DNA of 64,000 nt, taken from contig MNCZ01000086.1 in the NCBI GenBank assembly GCA_001914695.1, positions 1 to 64,000 of the forward strand. The letters run 5' to 3'. Both the position numbers and the translations under genes were made by a program. This DNA is from Gammaproteobacteria bacterium 13_2_20CM_66_19 (GTDB lineage: Bacteria > Pseudomonadota > Gammaproteobacteria > Steroidobacterales > Steroidobacteraceae). How positions within the stretch are numbered: the first letter of the stretch is position 1; the number at the start of each line of letters is the position of its first letter. Shown here piece by piece: positions 34,531 through 44,463 of this stretch. A model generated the notes under the pieces. It searched no databases and had not been told where the DNA came from. It was given only the letters and a program-made list of their open reading frames with translations.

Positions 34531-37304
34531 GGCCCAAGGAGCCGTCGCACCCGCTCGAGTTGCGCACCGAGCGCGGCGATGGTGCGCTCGAGCTCCGTGG
34601 CGCGCTCGCGCTCGCCGGCCACCACCGCTGCCGGGGCATTGCGCACGAAATCCTCCTTGGCGAGCCGCGCGCGGATCTTCGCCAGCTCGAGCTGCGCGCG
34701 CGCAAGGAGTTTGCCGATCCGCTCGGCTTCAGCGGCCGCATCGATGAGCCCGGCGAGAGGCACGAGGACCGTGAGGGTGCCGACGAGCGCCGGGGCGGAG
34801 GGCGGCACGCGCTCGCCGGCGCCGAGGAGCGTGATGCTCTCGAGCCCCGCCAGGCGCTCGAGCGAGGCGCGATGGCGCGTGCTCAATGCCTCGTCCTCGG
34901 CGCTCGCGTCCTTGAGGAGTACCCTGATTCGCCGGGCGGGGCTGATGTTCATCTCGCCGCGAATCTGGCGCACGCCGAGTATGACCCCCTGGATCCAGGC
35001 GACCTCGCGCTCGGCCTCCTCGTCCGGGGGGAAATCCGCCGCGGCCGGATAGGGCTCAAGCATGACGGTCTCGCCGCTCGCCCCCGCAAGGGGCGCCACG
35101 CGCTGCCAGATTTCCTCGGTGATGAAGGGCATCAGCGGGTGGAGCGCCCGCTGCAGCGCCTCCAGCACCTGCGCGAGCGTGCGCCGAGTGCCGCCCTTGG
35201 CGGCCGCGGAGACCGTCTCGGCCTGCAGCAGCGGCTTGGTCAGCTCGAGGTACCAGTCGCAGAAGTCGTACCAGGTGAACTCGTAGAGCGCGTTGGCGGC
35301 GTAATCGAAGCGATAGTCGCGAAAGGCGCTCTCGACGGCCGCGAGCATGCGGCCGAAGCGGGCGCGGATCCACCGGTCGGCGACCGAGAGCTCCACGGAC
35401 TCGCCCGCGGGAGGCGCCGCCTCGCCGAGGGTCAGCGTCACGAAGCGCGCCGCGTTCCAGAGCTTGTTGCAGAAGTTGCGGTAGCCGCCGACGCGCGCGA
35501 GGTCGAAGCGGATGTCGCGGTTCGGGGAGGCGAGGGCGGCGAAGGTGAAGCGCAGCGCGTCCGTGCCGTGAGGGGCTATCCCATCGGGGTATTGCCTGCG
35601 GGTCGCCCGCTCGATCGCCGGCGCGAGCTGCGGCTGCATGAGGGCGGTGGTGCGCTTGGCGATGAGCTCGTGCAGCGTGATGCCGTCGACGATATCGAGC
35701 GGATCGATCACGTTGCCGCGCGACTTCGACATCTTGTCGCCGTGCTCATCGCGAATGAGGCCCGTGATGTACACGTCGCTAAAGGGCACCTCACCCATGA
35801 ACTTCAGCCCCATCATCATCATGCGGGCGACCCAGAAGAAGATGATGTCGAAGCCGGTGACCAGAACGCTCCCGGGATAGAAGCGCTCGAGCTCCGGGGT
35901 GGCCTCCGGCCAGCCGAGCGTCGAGAACGGCCAGAGCGCCGAGGAGAACCAGGTGTCGAGCACGTCCTCGTCCTGCCGCAGACGGAGGCCAGGCTCGAGG
36001 CGGTGCCTGGCGCGCACCTCGGCCTCGTCGCGGCCGACGTAGATGTTGCCGTCGGCGTCGTACCACGCCGGGATCCGGTGTCCCCACCACAGCTGGCGGC
36101 TCACGCACCAGTCCCTGATGTTGCGCATCCACTCGAAGTAGGTGCGCGCCCAGCTCTCGGGCACGAAGCGCGTGCGTCCCGCCTCGACGGCCGCGATCGC
36201 GGGAGCGGCGAGCGGCGCGATCTTCACGTACCACTGGTCGGTGAGGTAGGGCTCGAGGACCGCGCCGCTGCGATCGCCGCGCGGCACCACGAGCTTGTGC
36301 GGCTCGACGCGCTCGACGAGGCCCGCCGCCTCGAGCTCGGCGAGCACGCGCCGGCGCGCCTCGAAGCGCTCGAGTCCCCGGAAGCGCTCGGGCACGGTGT
36401 CGGCGAGCGTCGCGCGTGGAGTGAAGATGTTGATGAGCGGCAGGTGATGTCGCTGGCCGATCTCGTAGTCGTTGAAATCGTGGGCGGGAGTGATCTTGAG
36501 GCATCCGGAGCCGAAGGCCGGATCGACGTAGGCGTCGGCGATGACCGGGATCAGGCGTCCGGCGAGCGGCAGCCGCACCTGCTTACCCGTGAGGCGCCGG
36601 TAGCGCTCATCGTCGGGGTGCACGGCGACCGCGGCGTCGCCCAGCATGGTCTCGGGACGGGTGGTCGCGACCACGACGTGCCCGGAGCCGTCGTCGAGCG
36701 GGTAGCGCAGGTGCCAGAGCTGACCGTCCTCCTCCTGCGACTGCACCTCGAGGTCCGAGAGCGCGGTGAGCAGCACCGGATCCCAGTTGACCAGACGCTT
36801 GCCGCGGTAGATCAGGCCTTCCTCGTGCAGCCGCACGAAAACCTCGATCACGGCCCGGGAGAGGCCCGCATCCATGGTGAATCGGTCGCGCGACCAGTCG
36901 ACCGAGTCGCCGAGGCGGCGCATCTGGGCGTTGATCGTGCCGCCCGACTTCTCTTTCCATCGCCACACGCGCTCGATGAAGGCGTCGCGTGAGAGGTCGG
37001 TGCGCTTGATGCCCTGCGCGTTGAGCTGCCGCTCGACGACCATCTGCGTGGCGATGCCCGCGTGGTCGGTCCCCGGCTGCCACAGCACCGCGCGCCCGAG
37101 CATGCGGTGATAGCGGCTGAGAGCGTCCATCAGCGTGTGCTGGAACGCGTGCCCCATGTGCAGCGTTCCGGTCACGTTCGGCGGGGGGATCATGATGCAG
37201 TAGGGCGCACCAGCCCCACGCGGCGCGAACCAGCCGTGAGACTCCCAGCGCTCGTAGATGCGCCGCTCGATTGTCCGCGGCGCGTACACCTTGTCCATTA
37301 GCAC
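34527..37304 (-). CDS. valS: Valyl-tRNA synthetase
   Basis: [43 protein letters not shown]-terminal coiled-coil. Confidence 0.97.
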   Translation of the reverse strand: MLMDKVYAPRTIERRIYERWESHGWFAPRGAGAPYCIMIPPPNVTGTLHMGHAFQHTLMDALSRYHRMLGRAVLWQPGTDHAGIATQMVVERQLNAQGIKRTDLSRDAFIERVWRWKEKSGGTINAQMRRLGDSVDWSRDRFTMDAGLSRAVIEVFVRLHEEGLIYRGKRLVNWDPVLLTALSDLEVQSQEEDGQLWHLRYPLDDGSGHVVVATTRPETMLGDAAVAVHPDDERYRRLTGKQVRLPLAGRLIPVIADAYVDPAFGSGCLKITPAHDFNDYEIGQRHHLPLINIFTPRATLADTVPERFRGLERFEARRRVLAELEAAGLVERVEPHKLVVPRGDRSGAVLEPYLTDQWYVKIAPLAAPAIAAVEAGRTRFVPESWARTYFEWMRNIRDWCVSRQLWWGHRIPAWYDADGNIYVGRDEAEVRARHRLEPGLRLRQDEDVLDTWFSSALWPFSTLGWPEATPELERFYPGSVLVTGFDIIFFWVARMMMMGLKFMGEVPFSDVYITGLIRDEHGDKMSKSRGNVIDPLDIVDGITLHELIAKRTTALMQPQLAPAIERATRRQYPDGIAPHGTDALRFTFAALASPNRDIRFDLARVGGYRNFCNKLWNAARFVTLTLGEAAPPAGESVELSVADRWIRARFGRMLAAVESAFRDYRFDYAANALYEFTWYDFCDWYLELTKPLLQAETVSAAAKGGTRRTLAQVLEALQRALHPLMPFITEEIWQRVAPLAGASGETVMLEPYPAAADFPPDEEAEREVAWIQGVILGVRQIRGEMNISPARRIRVLLKDASAEDEALSTRHRASLERLAGLESITLLGAGERVPPSAPALVGTLTVLVPLAGLIDAAAEAERIGKLLARAQLELAKIRARLAKEDFVRNAPAAVVAGERERATELERTIAALGAQLERVRRLLGP

Positions 37305-37397
37305 TCGGACTTCCTCGGGGAGGGTCGGCGGATTATAGCGGCTCGAGCGCCGCGCCCTCGGGGCGGGGCCGCGCCGCGATGCGGGTCGGCTGGCGTG

Positions 37398-38888
37398 TCA
37401 GCGCGCGGCGGCGCGCGTCAGGAGAAAGTCCGCGATCAGCGGTGTCGGCCGGCCGGTGCTGCCCTTGCTGGCTCCGGTCAGGTAGGCGGTGCCCGCGATG
37501 TCGAGGTGCGCCCACTTCAGTCCCTGGGTGAACTTGCCGAGGAAGGTCGCGGCGGTGATCGCGCCGCCGTCGCGCCCCCCGACATTGGCGAAGTCGGCGA
37601 AGTTGCTCTTGAGCGCCTCGGCGTATTCCTCGGTGAGCGGCAGTTGCCAGCAGCGATCGTCCGCGCGCACGCCGGCATCGAGGAGCTCGCGCACCAGCGG
37701 CTCGTCATTGCCCATGACACCGGAGTGGTGATGCCCGAGGGCGACCACGCACGCGCCGGTAAGGGTCGCGATGTCGACCACCGCCGCCGGCTCGAAGCGG
37801 CGCGCGTAGTTGAGGGCGTCGCAGAGAATGAGCCGCCCTTCGGCATCGGTGTTGAGTATCTCGACCGTCTGTCCGGAGGCGCTGGTGGCGATGTCGCCCG
37901 GCTTCACGGCCTTGCCGCCCGGCATGTTCTCGACCGCCGCGATGAGGCCCACCACATGCAGGCGGAGCTTCAGCTGCGATGCGAGAGTGAGCGCGGCGAG
38001 CACCGCCGCGGCGCCCGACATGTCGAACTTCATCTCATCCATGCCCGGCGGGTCCTTGAGGGAGATGCCGCCGGAATCGAACGTAACGCCCTTGCCGACC
38101 AGCACGACCGGCGGCTGCCCCGCGCCCGTCCCACGATACTCGAGCACGATGAAGCGCGGCGGCTGCCGGCTCCCCTGCGCGACCGCGAGCAGGCATCCCA
38201 TCTTCTCGCGCCGGATGGCCGCCTCATCGAGTACCCGCACGCGAAGCGATGCGGCGCGCCGGGCGCGCTCGCGGGCCTGCGCGGCGAGAAAGCTCGGTGT
38301 GCAGATGTTGGCGGGCAGGTTCGCGAGATCGCGCTGCACATCGGCGGCGGCGGCGATCGCGGCGCCGTGGGACAGGCCGCGCTCGGCGGCCGCGGCCCGG
38401 CGCACGGGGCCTGCGAGCACCCGCTTGAGCTCCGGCAGCGGCGGCTTCTTCCCGGTTTTGAGATCGTTGATCCGATAGAGCGCGGCGCCGGCGAGCTCCG
38501 CGACCGAGCGGCCGAAATAGTAGTCGTCGAGCTGCCTCGCGTCCGGGCGGTCGATCGCCACCGCGCAACTGCCGATCCGCGTGCGCGACAGCGCCGCCGC
38601 CGCCGCGGCCCACGCCTTGCGCCAGCTCCTGCGCGAAAAGCTCTTCTTGGACCCGAGCCCGGTGAGCAGCACGCGCGTGGCCTTGATGCCGGGCAGATCG
38701 CCGATGAGCAGCGTGTCGCCGGCGCGTCCGGCGAAGTCCCCGCGCGCGAGCAGCCGTTTCAGCGCGCCGCTTGAGGCCGCATCGACGCTGCGTGCCTCGC
38801 CGCTGAGCTCGCCTTCCTCGAATATGCCGAGGACCAGGCAGTCCACGCCGAGTGTTGCCAAGCCCTTCGTCCAGACCCCGAATTCCAT
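37398..38888 (-). CDS. pepA: Leucyl aminopeptidase
   Basis: VGKGVTFDSGGISLKDPPGMDEMKFDMSGAAAVLA, NTDAEGRLILCDALNYA. Confidence 0.97.
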   Translation of the reverse strand: MEFGVWTKGLATLGVDCLVLGIFEEGELSGEARSVDAASSGALKRLLARGDFAGRAGDTLLIGDLPGIKATRVLLTGLGSKKSFSRRSWRKAWAAAAAALSRTRIGSCAVAIDRPDARQLDDYYFGRSVAELAGAALYRINDLKTGKKPPLPELKRVLAGPVRRAAAAERGLSHGAAIAAAADVQRDLANLPANICTPSFLAAQARERARRAASLRVRVLDEAAIRREKMGCLLAVAQGSRQPPRFIVLEYRGTGAGQPPVVLVGKGVTFDSGGISLKDPPGMDEMKFDMSGAAAVLAALTLASQLKLRLHVVGLIAAVENMPGGKAVKPGDIATSASGQTVEILNTDAEGRLILCDALNYARRFEPAAVVDIATLTGACVVALGHHHSGVMGNDEPLVRELLDAGVRADDRCWQLPLTEEYAEALKSNFADFANVGGRDGGAITAATFLGKFTQGLKWAHLDIAGTAYLTGASKGSTGRPTPLIADFLLTRAAAR

Positions 38889-39048
38889 CCTTTTCCCTTC
38901 ACCGTTGAGGCGCGCGCGCGTTAATGCGTTAAGATTTGCATCGGTTGCGTCTTAGCCGCGCCTGGATCGCGCCCCAGCGCCTCGCTCCGCTTAAGTATTA
39001 ATTCGGACGCGCGATGCGCCGCTGCGGGCACAAGCGAGTGCAAGTGTA

Positions 39049-40140
39049 ATGGGGAACACCCTGGGTCGCTACGTTCTGCGCGAGGTGGCCACGGCCTGGC
39101 TGCTCGTGACCGGCGTACTGCTCGTCATCCTGCTGGTAAACCAGATGGTGGGAGTGCTCGAGCGGGCCGCCGCCAGCCAGTATCCCGAGGGCGTGGTGCT
39201 GGAGCTCATCGGCCTCGGGGCGCTGCAGAATCTCTCGATCCTGCTGCCCGTGGGGTTGCTGCTCGGGGTAGTGCTGGCCTTCGGCCGGCTGTATCACGAC
39301 AGCGAGATGGCCGCGGCGCTCGCCTGCGGCGCGGGTCCTGCGAACATCTACCTGCCGGTGGCGCTGCTCGCGGCCCTCGGCACCGCAGGCCTTGCCTGGC
39401 TCACGCTGGTGCTGGCGCCGAACGCTACGGCGCGCGCGCTCAACCTGCGCAGCGCCGCGCTGCGCGCCGGTCAGTTCGCGCCGATCGCGCCCGGTAAATT
39501 CCGCAACTTCGGCGGCGGCAATGCGGTCGTGTACGCGCAGGACGTCAATCCCGACGGCACGCTCGCCGAGGTGTTCGTGGAGCGCAATCGCGACGCGCTG
39601 GTCGAGGTGGCGCTCGCGGCCCGCGCCCGGCACGAGCTGAGCACCGACGGCCTGACGCACATCCTCACGCTCTACGACGGGGAGCGTTTCGAGGGCGTGC
39701 CCGGACAGCGCGAGTTCCGAATCATGCGTTTCGCCGAGCACGTGGTGCCGGTGAAGGTGCAACTCAGCGTCGACGCCACGCGGGCTCTCGAGGCTGAGCC
39801 CACCGCGAGCCTCATCGACTCGGGCGATCCCGACGCGCGCGCCGAGCTGCACTCGCGCATCGCCATGCCGCTGATGTGCGCGGTGCTGGCGCTGCTCGCG
39901 GTGCCGCTCTCGCGCCTCCGGCCCCGCCAGGGACGCTACGCGCGTGTCTGGGTCGCCGTGGTGATCTTCTTCCTCTACGTCAACCTCATCACCGTGGGGA
40001 AGGTGTGGATCGCGCGCGGCGCCATCCCGGAAATCCTCGGGCTGTGGTGGACGCACGCGGTGGTGGTGCTCGTTGCCCTCGGAGTGATCGTAGGTCCGGG
40101 CCTCGCCTACCGCCTGCGCTACCGGATTCGCGGCCTGTGA
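39049..40140 (+). CDS. lptF: LPS export permease LptF
   Basis: LGRYVLREVATAWLLVTGVLLVILLVNQMVGVLERAA, divergent from pepA, followed by lptG. Confidence 0.93.
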   Translation: MGNTLGRYVLREVATAWLLVTGVLLVILLVNQMVGVLERAAASQYPEGVVLELIGLGALQNLSILLPVGLLLGVVLAFGRLYHDSEMAAALACGAGPANIYLPVALLAALGTAGLAWLTLVLAPNATARALNLRSAALRAGQFAPIAPGKFRNFGGGNAVVYAQDVNPDGTLAEVFVERNRDALVEVALAARARHELSTDGLTHILTLYDGERFEGVPGQREFRIMRFAEHVVPVKVQLSVDATRALEAEPTASLIDSGDPDARAELHSRIAMPLMCAVLALLAVPLSRLRPRQGRYARVWVAVVIFFLYVNLITVGKVWIARGAIPEILGLWWTHAVVVLVALGVIVGPGLAYRLRYRIRGL

Positions 40141-40153
40141 GGGCGCGCGCAGC

Positions 40154-41221
40154 ATGAGCGTGCTCGACCGTTACATCGTGCGCGCGATCCTCGCCGCCGT
40201 GGCGCTGGTGATGCTGGTGCTGCTGGTGCTCGGCGCGCTCGCGACCTTCATGGACCAGCAGGACGATGTCGGCACCGGCAGCTACACCGCGCTCGGCGCC
40301 TTCTGGTACACGCTGCTCAACCTGCCGCAGCTCGCCTACGAGCTGCTGCCGATCACGGCGCTCATCGGGTCGCTGCTGGGCCTCGGCTCGCTGGCGCGCG
40401 GGAGCGAGCTGACCGTGGTGCGCGCCGCCGGCGTGTCGATTGCGCGCATCGCGGGAATCGCGCTGTTCGCGGGAGTCCTGCTCATCGGCCTCGAGCTGCT
40501 CCTCGGCGAGCTGCTCGCGCCGGTGCTGCAGCAGGCGGCGCGCGAGCAGAAGGCCTTCAGCAAGCTCGCCAACGTCAGCTTCGCGAGCGGCACCGGCGCT
40601 TGGGTGCGCGACGGCGACCTGATCCTCAACGTGGCCGGACAGAACAGTGAGAGTCAGTTCGGCAGCATGCAGGTTTTCGAGCTCTCGCCCCAGCATCGCC
40701 TGCTCGCGCTCGGGCACGCGCAGCGCGCCACCGCGGGCTCCAAGGGCAAGTGGCTGCTGAGCGGCTACAGCGAGACGCGCTTCGCGGACGACGCGGTCAC
40801 CAGCCGTCCGCCCGGGCCGCGCCTGCTCGCCTCGAACGTCACCGCCGGGTTCCTCGGTCTCGCGGTCGAAGATCCCAAACAGCTCACCAGCCGCGCCCTG
40901 TGGCGGCTGATCAGCTACTACCGCACCAACGCGCTCGATACGCGCGAGTACCTGTTCGCGTTCTGGTCACGCATCGCGCGCACTGTTGCGATCGCCTTCT
41001 CGGTGCTGCTCGCGATACCGTTCGTGCTCGGCCCGCTGCGCTCCGCCGGCGCGGGCGCGCGCATGATGATCGGGCTCGGCCTCGGAATCGCCTTCTTTCT
41101 GCTGCAGCGGCTGATCGAGAGCAGCACGGTAGTGTTCAAGCTCGACCCGGTGCTGCTCGCCTGGCTGCCGACCGTGCTGCTCGCGACCGTGACTCTGACG
41201 CTGCTGTCCCGCGCGCGCTGA
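40154..41221 (+). CDS. lptG: LPS export permease LptG
   Basis: LDRYIVRAILAAVALVMLVLLVLGALATFMDQQDDVGTGSYTALGAFWYTLLNLPQLAYELLPITALIGSLLGLGSLARGSELTVVRAAGVS. Confidence 0.94.
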   Translation: MSVLDRYIVRAILAAVALVMLVLLVLGALATFMDQQDDVGTGSYTALGAFWYTLLNLPQLAYELLPITALIGSLLGLGSLARGSELTVVRAAGVSIARIAGIALFAGVLLIGLELLLGELLAPVLQQAAREQKAFSKLANVSFASGTGAWVRDGDLILNVAGQNSESQFGSMQVFELSPQHRLLALGHAQRATAGSKGKWLLSGYSETRFADDAVTSRPPGPRLLASNVTAGFLGLAVEDPKQLTSRALWRLISYYRTNALDTREYLFAFWSRIARTVAIAFSVLLAIPFVLGPLRSAGAGARMMIGLGLGIAFFLLQRLIESSTVVFKLDPVLLAWLPTVLLATVTLTLLSRAR

Positions 41222-41372
41222 GCGCTCCCGGCGCTGCCCGACGAGCGCACTTAGCCTGGGACTTGGCTGTAAGGGCCCGATTTCGTTGGCGCACCGGACG
41301 CGTTGGGCATATACTGTTCGGCTCGTTGCGCGTTACGCTTGACGCGCGGCCACAATCCAACAGGGGAATCTC

Positions 41373-42143
41373 ATGAGAGTCTTTATCGCAGCATTGCTGC
41401 TGCTGCCTGCGGCTGCGCTCGCGAGCAGCCAGCTCGACGGCACGTGGAAGTCCAACGTCAACTCGATGAAAGTGACCGGCAAGCCGGACGTGTACCTGCT
41501 CGCCGACGGCGAGTACACCTGCTCGAGCTGCGATCCTGAGCTCAAAGTGAAGGCGGACGGGGCCGAGCACCAAGTCACCGGGCACTCCTACTACGACACG
41601 GCGATGGTGAAGATCACCAGCCCGACTTCGGACGAGGGCGTGCTCAAGCAGGGCGGCAAGGAGGCAATCAGGTTCACTGACACCGTGTCCGCCGACGGCA
41701 CGACGCTGACCAGCAAGTTCACCAACCATATTGGCGACAAGGTCGTTACCGGAGAAGTGGTCGAGAAGCGGCTCGCGAGCGGTGCGCCGGGCTCGCACCC
41801 CGTTTCCGGCTCGTGGCAACAGCAGCAGTTCAAGGGCAACGACGCCCTGCGAACCGTCGAGTACCAGATGACAACTGATCACTTCGTTATGCGCTGGAAT
41901 GGTACGGGCTACGACGCGAAGTTCGATGGCAAGGAATACCCGATCAAGGGTGATCCGGGACACACCGTCGTGACGGTGACGAGGATCGACCCCAACACGG
42001 TCGAAGAAATCGACCATCGTCAGGGCAAGGTCGTCGACGAGATTCGTCTTGCGGCGGCGAAGGACGGCAAGACAATCGAGGTGACCGACAAGGACCTGGC
42101 GCACGGGCAGACGACGACGTACACGCTCGAGAAGCAGCAGTAA
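41373..42143 (+). CDS. Secreted hypothetical protein with two similar beta-rich halves
   Basis: Signal peptide MRVFIAALLLLPAAALASS; AGGGGAAT-like leader upstream; no family recognised. Confidence 0.7.
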   Translation: MRVFIAALLLLPAAALASSQLDGTWKSNVNSMKVTGKPDVYLLADGEYTCSSCDPELKVKADGAEHQVTGHSYYDTAMVKITSPTSDEGVLKQGGKEAIRFTDTVSADGTTLTSKFTNHIGDKVVTGEVVEKRLASGAPGSHPVSGSWQQQQFKGNDALRTVEYQMTTDHFVMRWNGTGYDAKFDGKEYPIKGDPGHTVVTVTRIDPNTVEEIDHRQGKVVDEIRLAAAKDGKTIEVTDKDLAHGQTTTYTLEKQQ

Positions 42144-42156
42144 CGCGCTGCCACAT

Positions 42157-42190
42157 GCCGGAAGCCTGCCTCACAGGGCAGGCTTCCGGC
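42157..42190. terminator. Strong hairpin downstream of 41373-42143 gene
   Basis: GCCGGAAGCCTGCC-TCACAG-GGCAGGCTTCCGGC, perfect 14-bp arms with 6-nt loop; no U-tract. Confidence 0.65.
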
Positions 42191-42237
42191 GGACCTGTGC
42201 GTTAGTAAGAGGTCGGCGAGCGCCGCCGGCTCGGTTC

Positions 42238-42717
42238 TCAGTGCTCGTGCTGTTGAGTCGGGAACAGCCGGCAGTAGATGCAGTCGGCGCCGGTCGGGTT
42301 GTCGAGCATGAAGTGGCGCACCCAGTAGCCCTCGCCGCGGGAAGCGGCGTGCTCGAAGGTCTGGTTCTCGAGGTCGTGCCCGACCACTTCCAGCGCGCCC
42401 TCGGTCTCGAGGATCTCGGCCGCGCGCGCCGTCTCGATCATCCCCCGCGGGTGCACGGCGATCGCGGCCGCGCCGCCTTCGATGCGCTCGGCCAGCGCCT
42501 CGACGAAGGGCCGCTCGTCCTCCTCGCAGAGGAGCGTGCGGAAGTACTGGACGAACTTGCCGCGCGGCGAGGGCGCGGGATGCAGCCCCGCGCGTCCCGG
42601 CTCGCAGGACGCGGTCAACTCCACCCGGTCGGTCGGAAAGCCGTCGCCCACCAGCTTGGTGCGCACCCGGTCTGCGACCTCGTATTCGTTGAACACCGCG
42701 AGCAGCACAGCACTCAT
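42238..42717 (-). CDS. Hypothetical protein with C-terminal CxxC motif
   Basis: MSAVLLAVFNEYEVADRVRTKLVGDGFPTDRVELTAS... ending GADCIYCRLFPTQQHEH. Confidence 0.65.
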   Translation of the reverse strand: MSAVLLAVFNEYEVADRVRTKLVGDGFPTDRVELTASCEPGRAGLHPAPSPRGKFVQYFRTLLCEEDERPFVEALAERIEGGAAAIAVHPRGMIETARAAEILETEGALEVVGHDLENQTFEHAASRGEGYWVRHFMLDNPTGADCIYCRLFPTQQHEH

Positions 42718-42972
42718 GTCAGTCTCCTGTGCAAGTCCATCAAGTAAGTGGTGGACCGACTGGAAAAAATTCTACGCCCGCCGCGTTCGGTACCCCATGC
42801 GCTGATCCCCCCTCGAGCTGGGGTACACGCCCGACATATTGCGGTGCAAAAACCGGGCGGGGGAGGGTAATTCCACCGCCTGCGGCTTACGATCCGGAGC
42901 CACCGCGAGGGGCTGCGGCGCTGGTTTCGCGTGCCGGCAACGAGCGCGCTCCGCCACAGGGATCAACCCGCC

Positions 42973-43344
42973 ATGACGACTACGACGCTCGGGCCGCTGG
43001 CCCAGATCTCCCGCACGGTTCGTGACATCAAGCAGTCCGAGGCCTTCTACGGCACGGCGCTCGGTCTGCCGCACCTCTACAGCTTCGGCTCATTCGCTTT
43101 TTTCGATTGCGGCGGGACGCGGCTCTATCTGACCGCGCAGGAGCGGCCCGCCCCGGAGTCCATTCTTTATCTGCGTGTCGCGGACATCCGCTCGGCCTAC
43201 GAGGAGCTGCGCTCGCGCGGTGTGCAATTCAGTCAGGCGCCGCACATGATTCACCGCCATCCGGACGGAACCGAGGAGTGGCTGGCGCACTTCAATGATC
43301 CGGAGGGACGCCCGCTCGCGATCATGTCGGCGGTGAAGCCCTGA
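42973..43344 (+). CDS. VOC/glyoxalase-family protein
   Basis: ISRTVRDIKQSEAFYGTALGLPHLYSFGSFAFFDCGGTRLYL...WLAHFNDPEGRPLAIMS. Confidence 0.88.
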   Translation: MTTTTLGPLAQISRTVRDIKQSEAFYGTALGLPHLYSFGSFAFFDCGGTRLYLTAQERPAPESILYLRVADIRSAYEELRSRGVQFSQAPHMIHRHPDGTEEWLAHFNDPEGRPLAIMSAVKP

Positions 43345-43347
43345 CGG

Positions 43348-44463
43348 TCATTGCGGCGTCGCCGTGTCCTTGTCCGGTGTCGCTTTGTCGGATGCGCCGG
43401 CCTTGCCGGTTTTCCCGGGTGTAGCGGCTTTCCGCGGCGCGGCCGTCCTGGCGGCCTTCTTTTCCGGCTCGGGTGGCTTCTTGAGTAGCTCGTCCAGCGG
43501 CCGGAAGATGGCGCCGTACTTGTAGTCCGGGATCTCGAACTCCCAGCCGCCGAGGCGCGCGTTGAGCTTTCCAGCCTCGGCTTCGGTTTCCTTCGCGGTG
43601 GAACGCGCCCTCAGGCTCGCGAGGGAGCGCGTCCCGCCCTTGCGCCCCGCGACCTCGACCTCGAGGCCGTCGAACGTGCGATAGAGCGCGTGCGCCGCCT
43701 TCGGATCCGGGGAGCTCCCCGCCCTGGCGACATCATCGAGCGTGAGCGAGCTGAGCGCGCTCGCGATCGGGTTGGCAACCCCCGCCGAGCTCAGCTCGCG
43801 TCCCACAGGCCGAGGACTCACGCTGAAGTCGGTCTGCTCTTTCTTATCCCGGGTGAGGTTGAACGAGGGTCCCGTTGCAGGTTTCTCCTCGACCTGCCGC
43901 ACTCGATCGGGCGCGAGATCGATGAGCGAGCGATCGAGCCAGCCCTTGGGGTCGGCGTCGACGGTGAGGAGCGGCGCCGCCAGGAGCGACTGCGCCGCGC
44001 CGGCGACGCGCACGTAGCCGGATTTGGCGCTCGAGGATTTGCCGACGATGAGCGCCCAGGTTCGTGCGGGGCTCACGATCTCGACGCGTGTGCCGCTCGC
44101 CTGAGGCGAGCTCACGTCCTCGACGCCGAGCTTCGGGAAGTTCGCCGCGAGCCGCGTCTTCTCCTCGACGATATTCAGGGCGCCGAGGTCGAGCAGGAGC
44201 TTGCGCACCTTGCTGGCGTCGGCCGGCCACTCGCGCTCGCCGACGCTCCAGCCGGCGGCCTCCTTCTTCAGCGTGACGTGGGTGCCATCGCCCTTGCGGA
44301 GCGCGATCGCGGTCACGGCGTTGACGCTGCGCTCGAGATCCGCCAGCACCAGGTCGCCCGTGAGAGTGGCGCGCTCCAGGTGGCGCTGGGAGGCGATCCA
44401 CATGGCGAAGCCAATGATGGCCAGCCCGGCGACCAGCAGCACGCCGACGCGCCGCGCGCTCAT
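43348..44463 (-). CDS. DUF4340 domain-containing protein
   Basis: N-terminal TM, DGTHVTLKKEAAGWSVGEREWPADASKVRKLLLDLGALNIVEEKT; Lys/Ala/Pro-rich C-terminus; downstream of GldG-like gene. Confidence 0.88.
   Translation of the reverse strand: MSARRVGVLLVAGLAIIGFAMWIASQRHLERATLTGDLVLADLERSVNAVTAIALRKGDGTHVTLKKEAAGWSVGEREWPADASKVRKLLLDLGALNIVEEKTRLAANFPKLGVEDVSSPQASGTRVEIVSPARTWALIVGKSSSAKSGYVRVAGAAQSLLAAPLLTVDADPKGWLDRSLIDLAPDRVRQVEEKPATGPSFNLTRDKKEQTDFSVSPRPVGRELSSAGVANPIASALSSLTLDDVARAGSSPDPKAAHALYRTFDGLEVEVAGRKGGTRSLASLRARSTAKETEAEAGKLNARLGGWEFEIPDYKYGAIFRPLDELLKKPPEPEKKAARTAAPRKAATPGKTGKAGASDKATPDKDTATPQ

Noticed and set aside
34560-36992. 810-codon ORF antisense to valS (and similar long antisense ORFs at 19907-21673, 22472-24127, 26155-27861, 31029-32765)
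   Set aside because: All lie opposite confidently identified genes and are stop-poor because of high GC3; no independent coding evidence.
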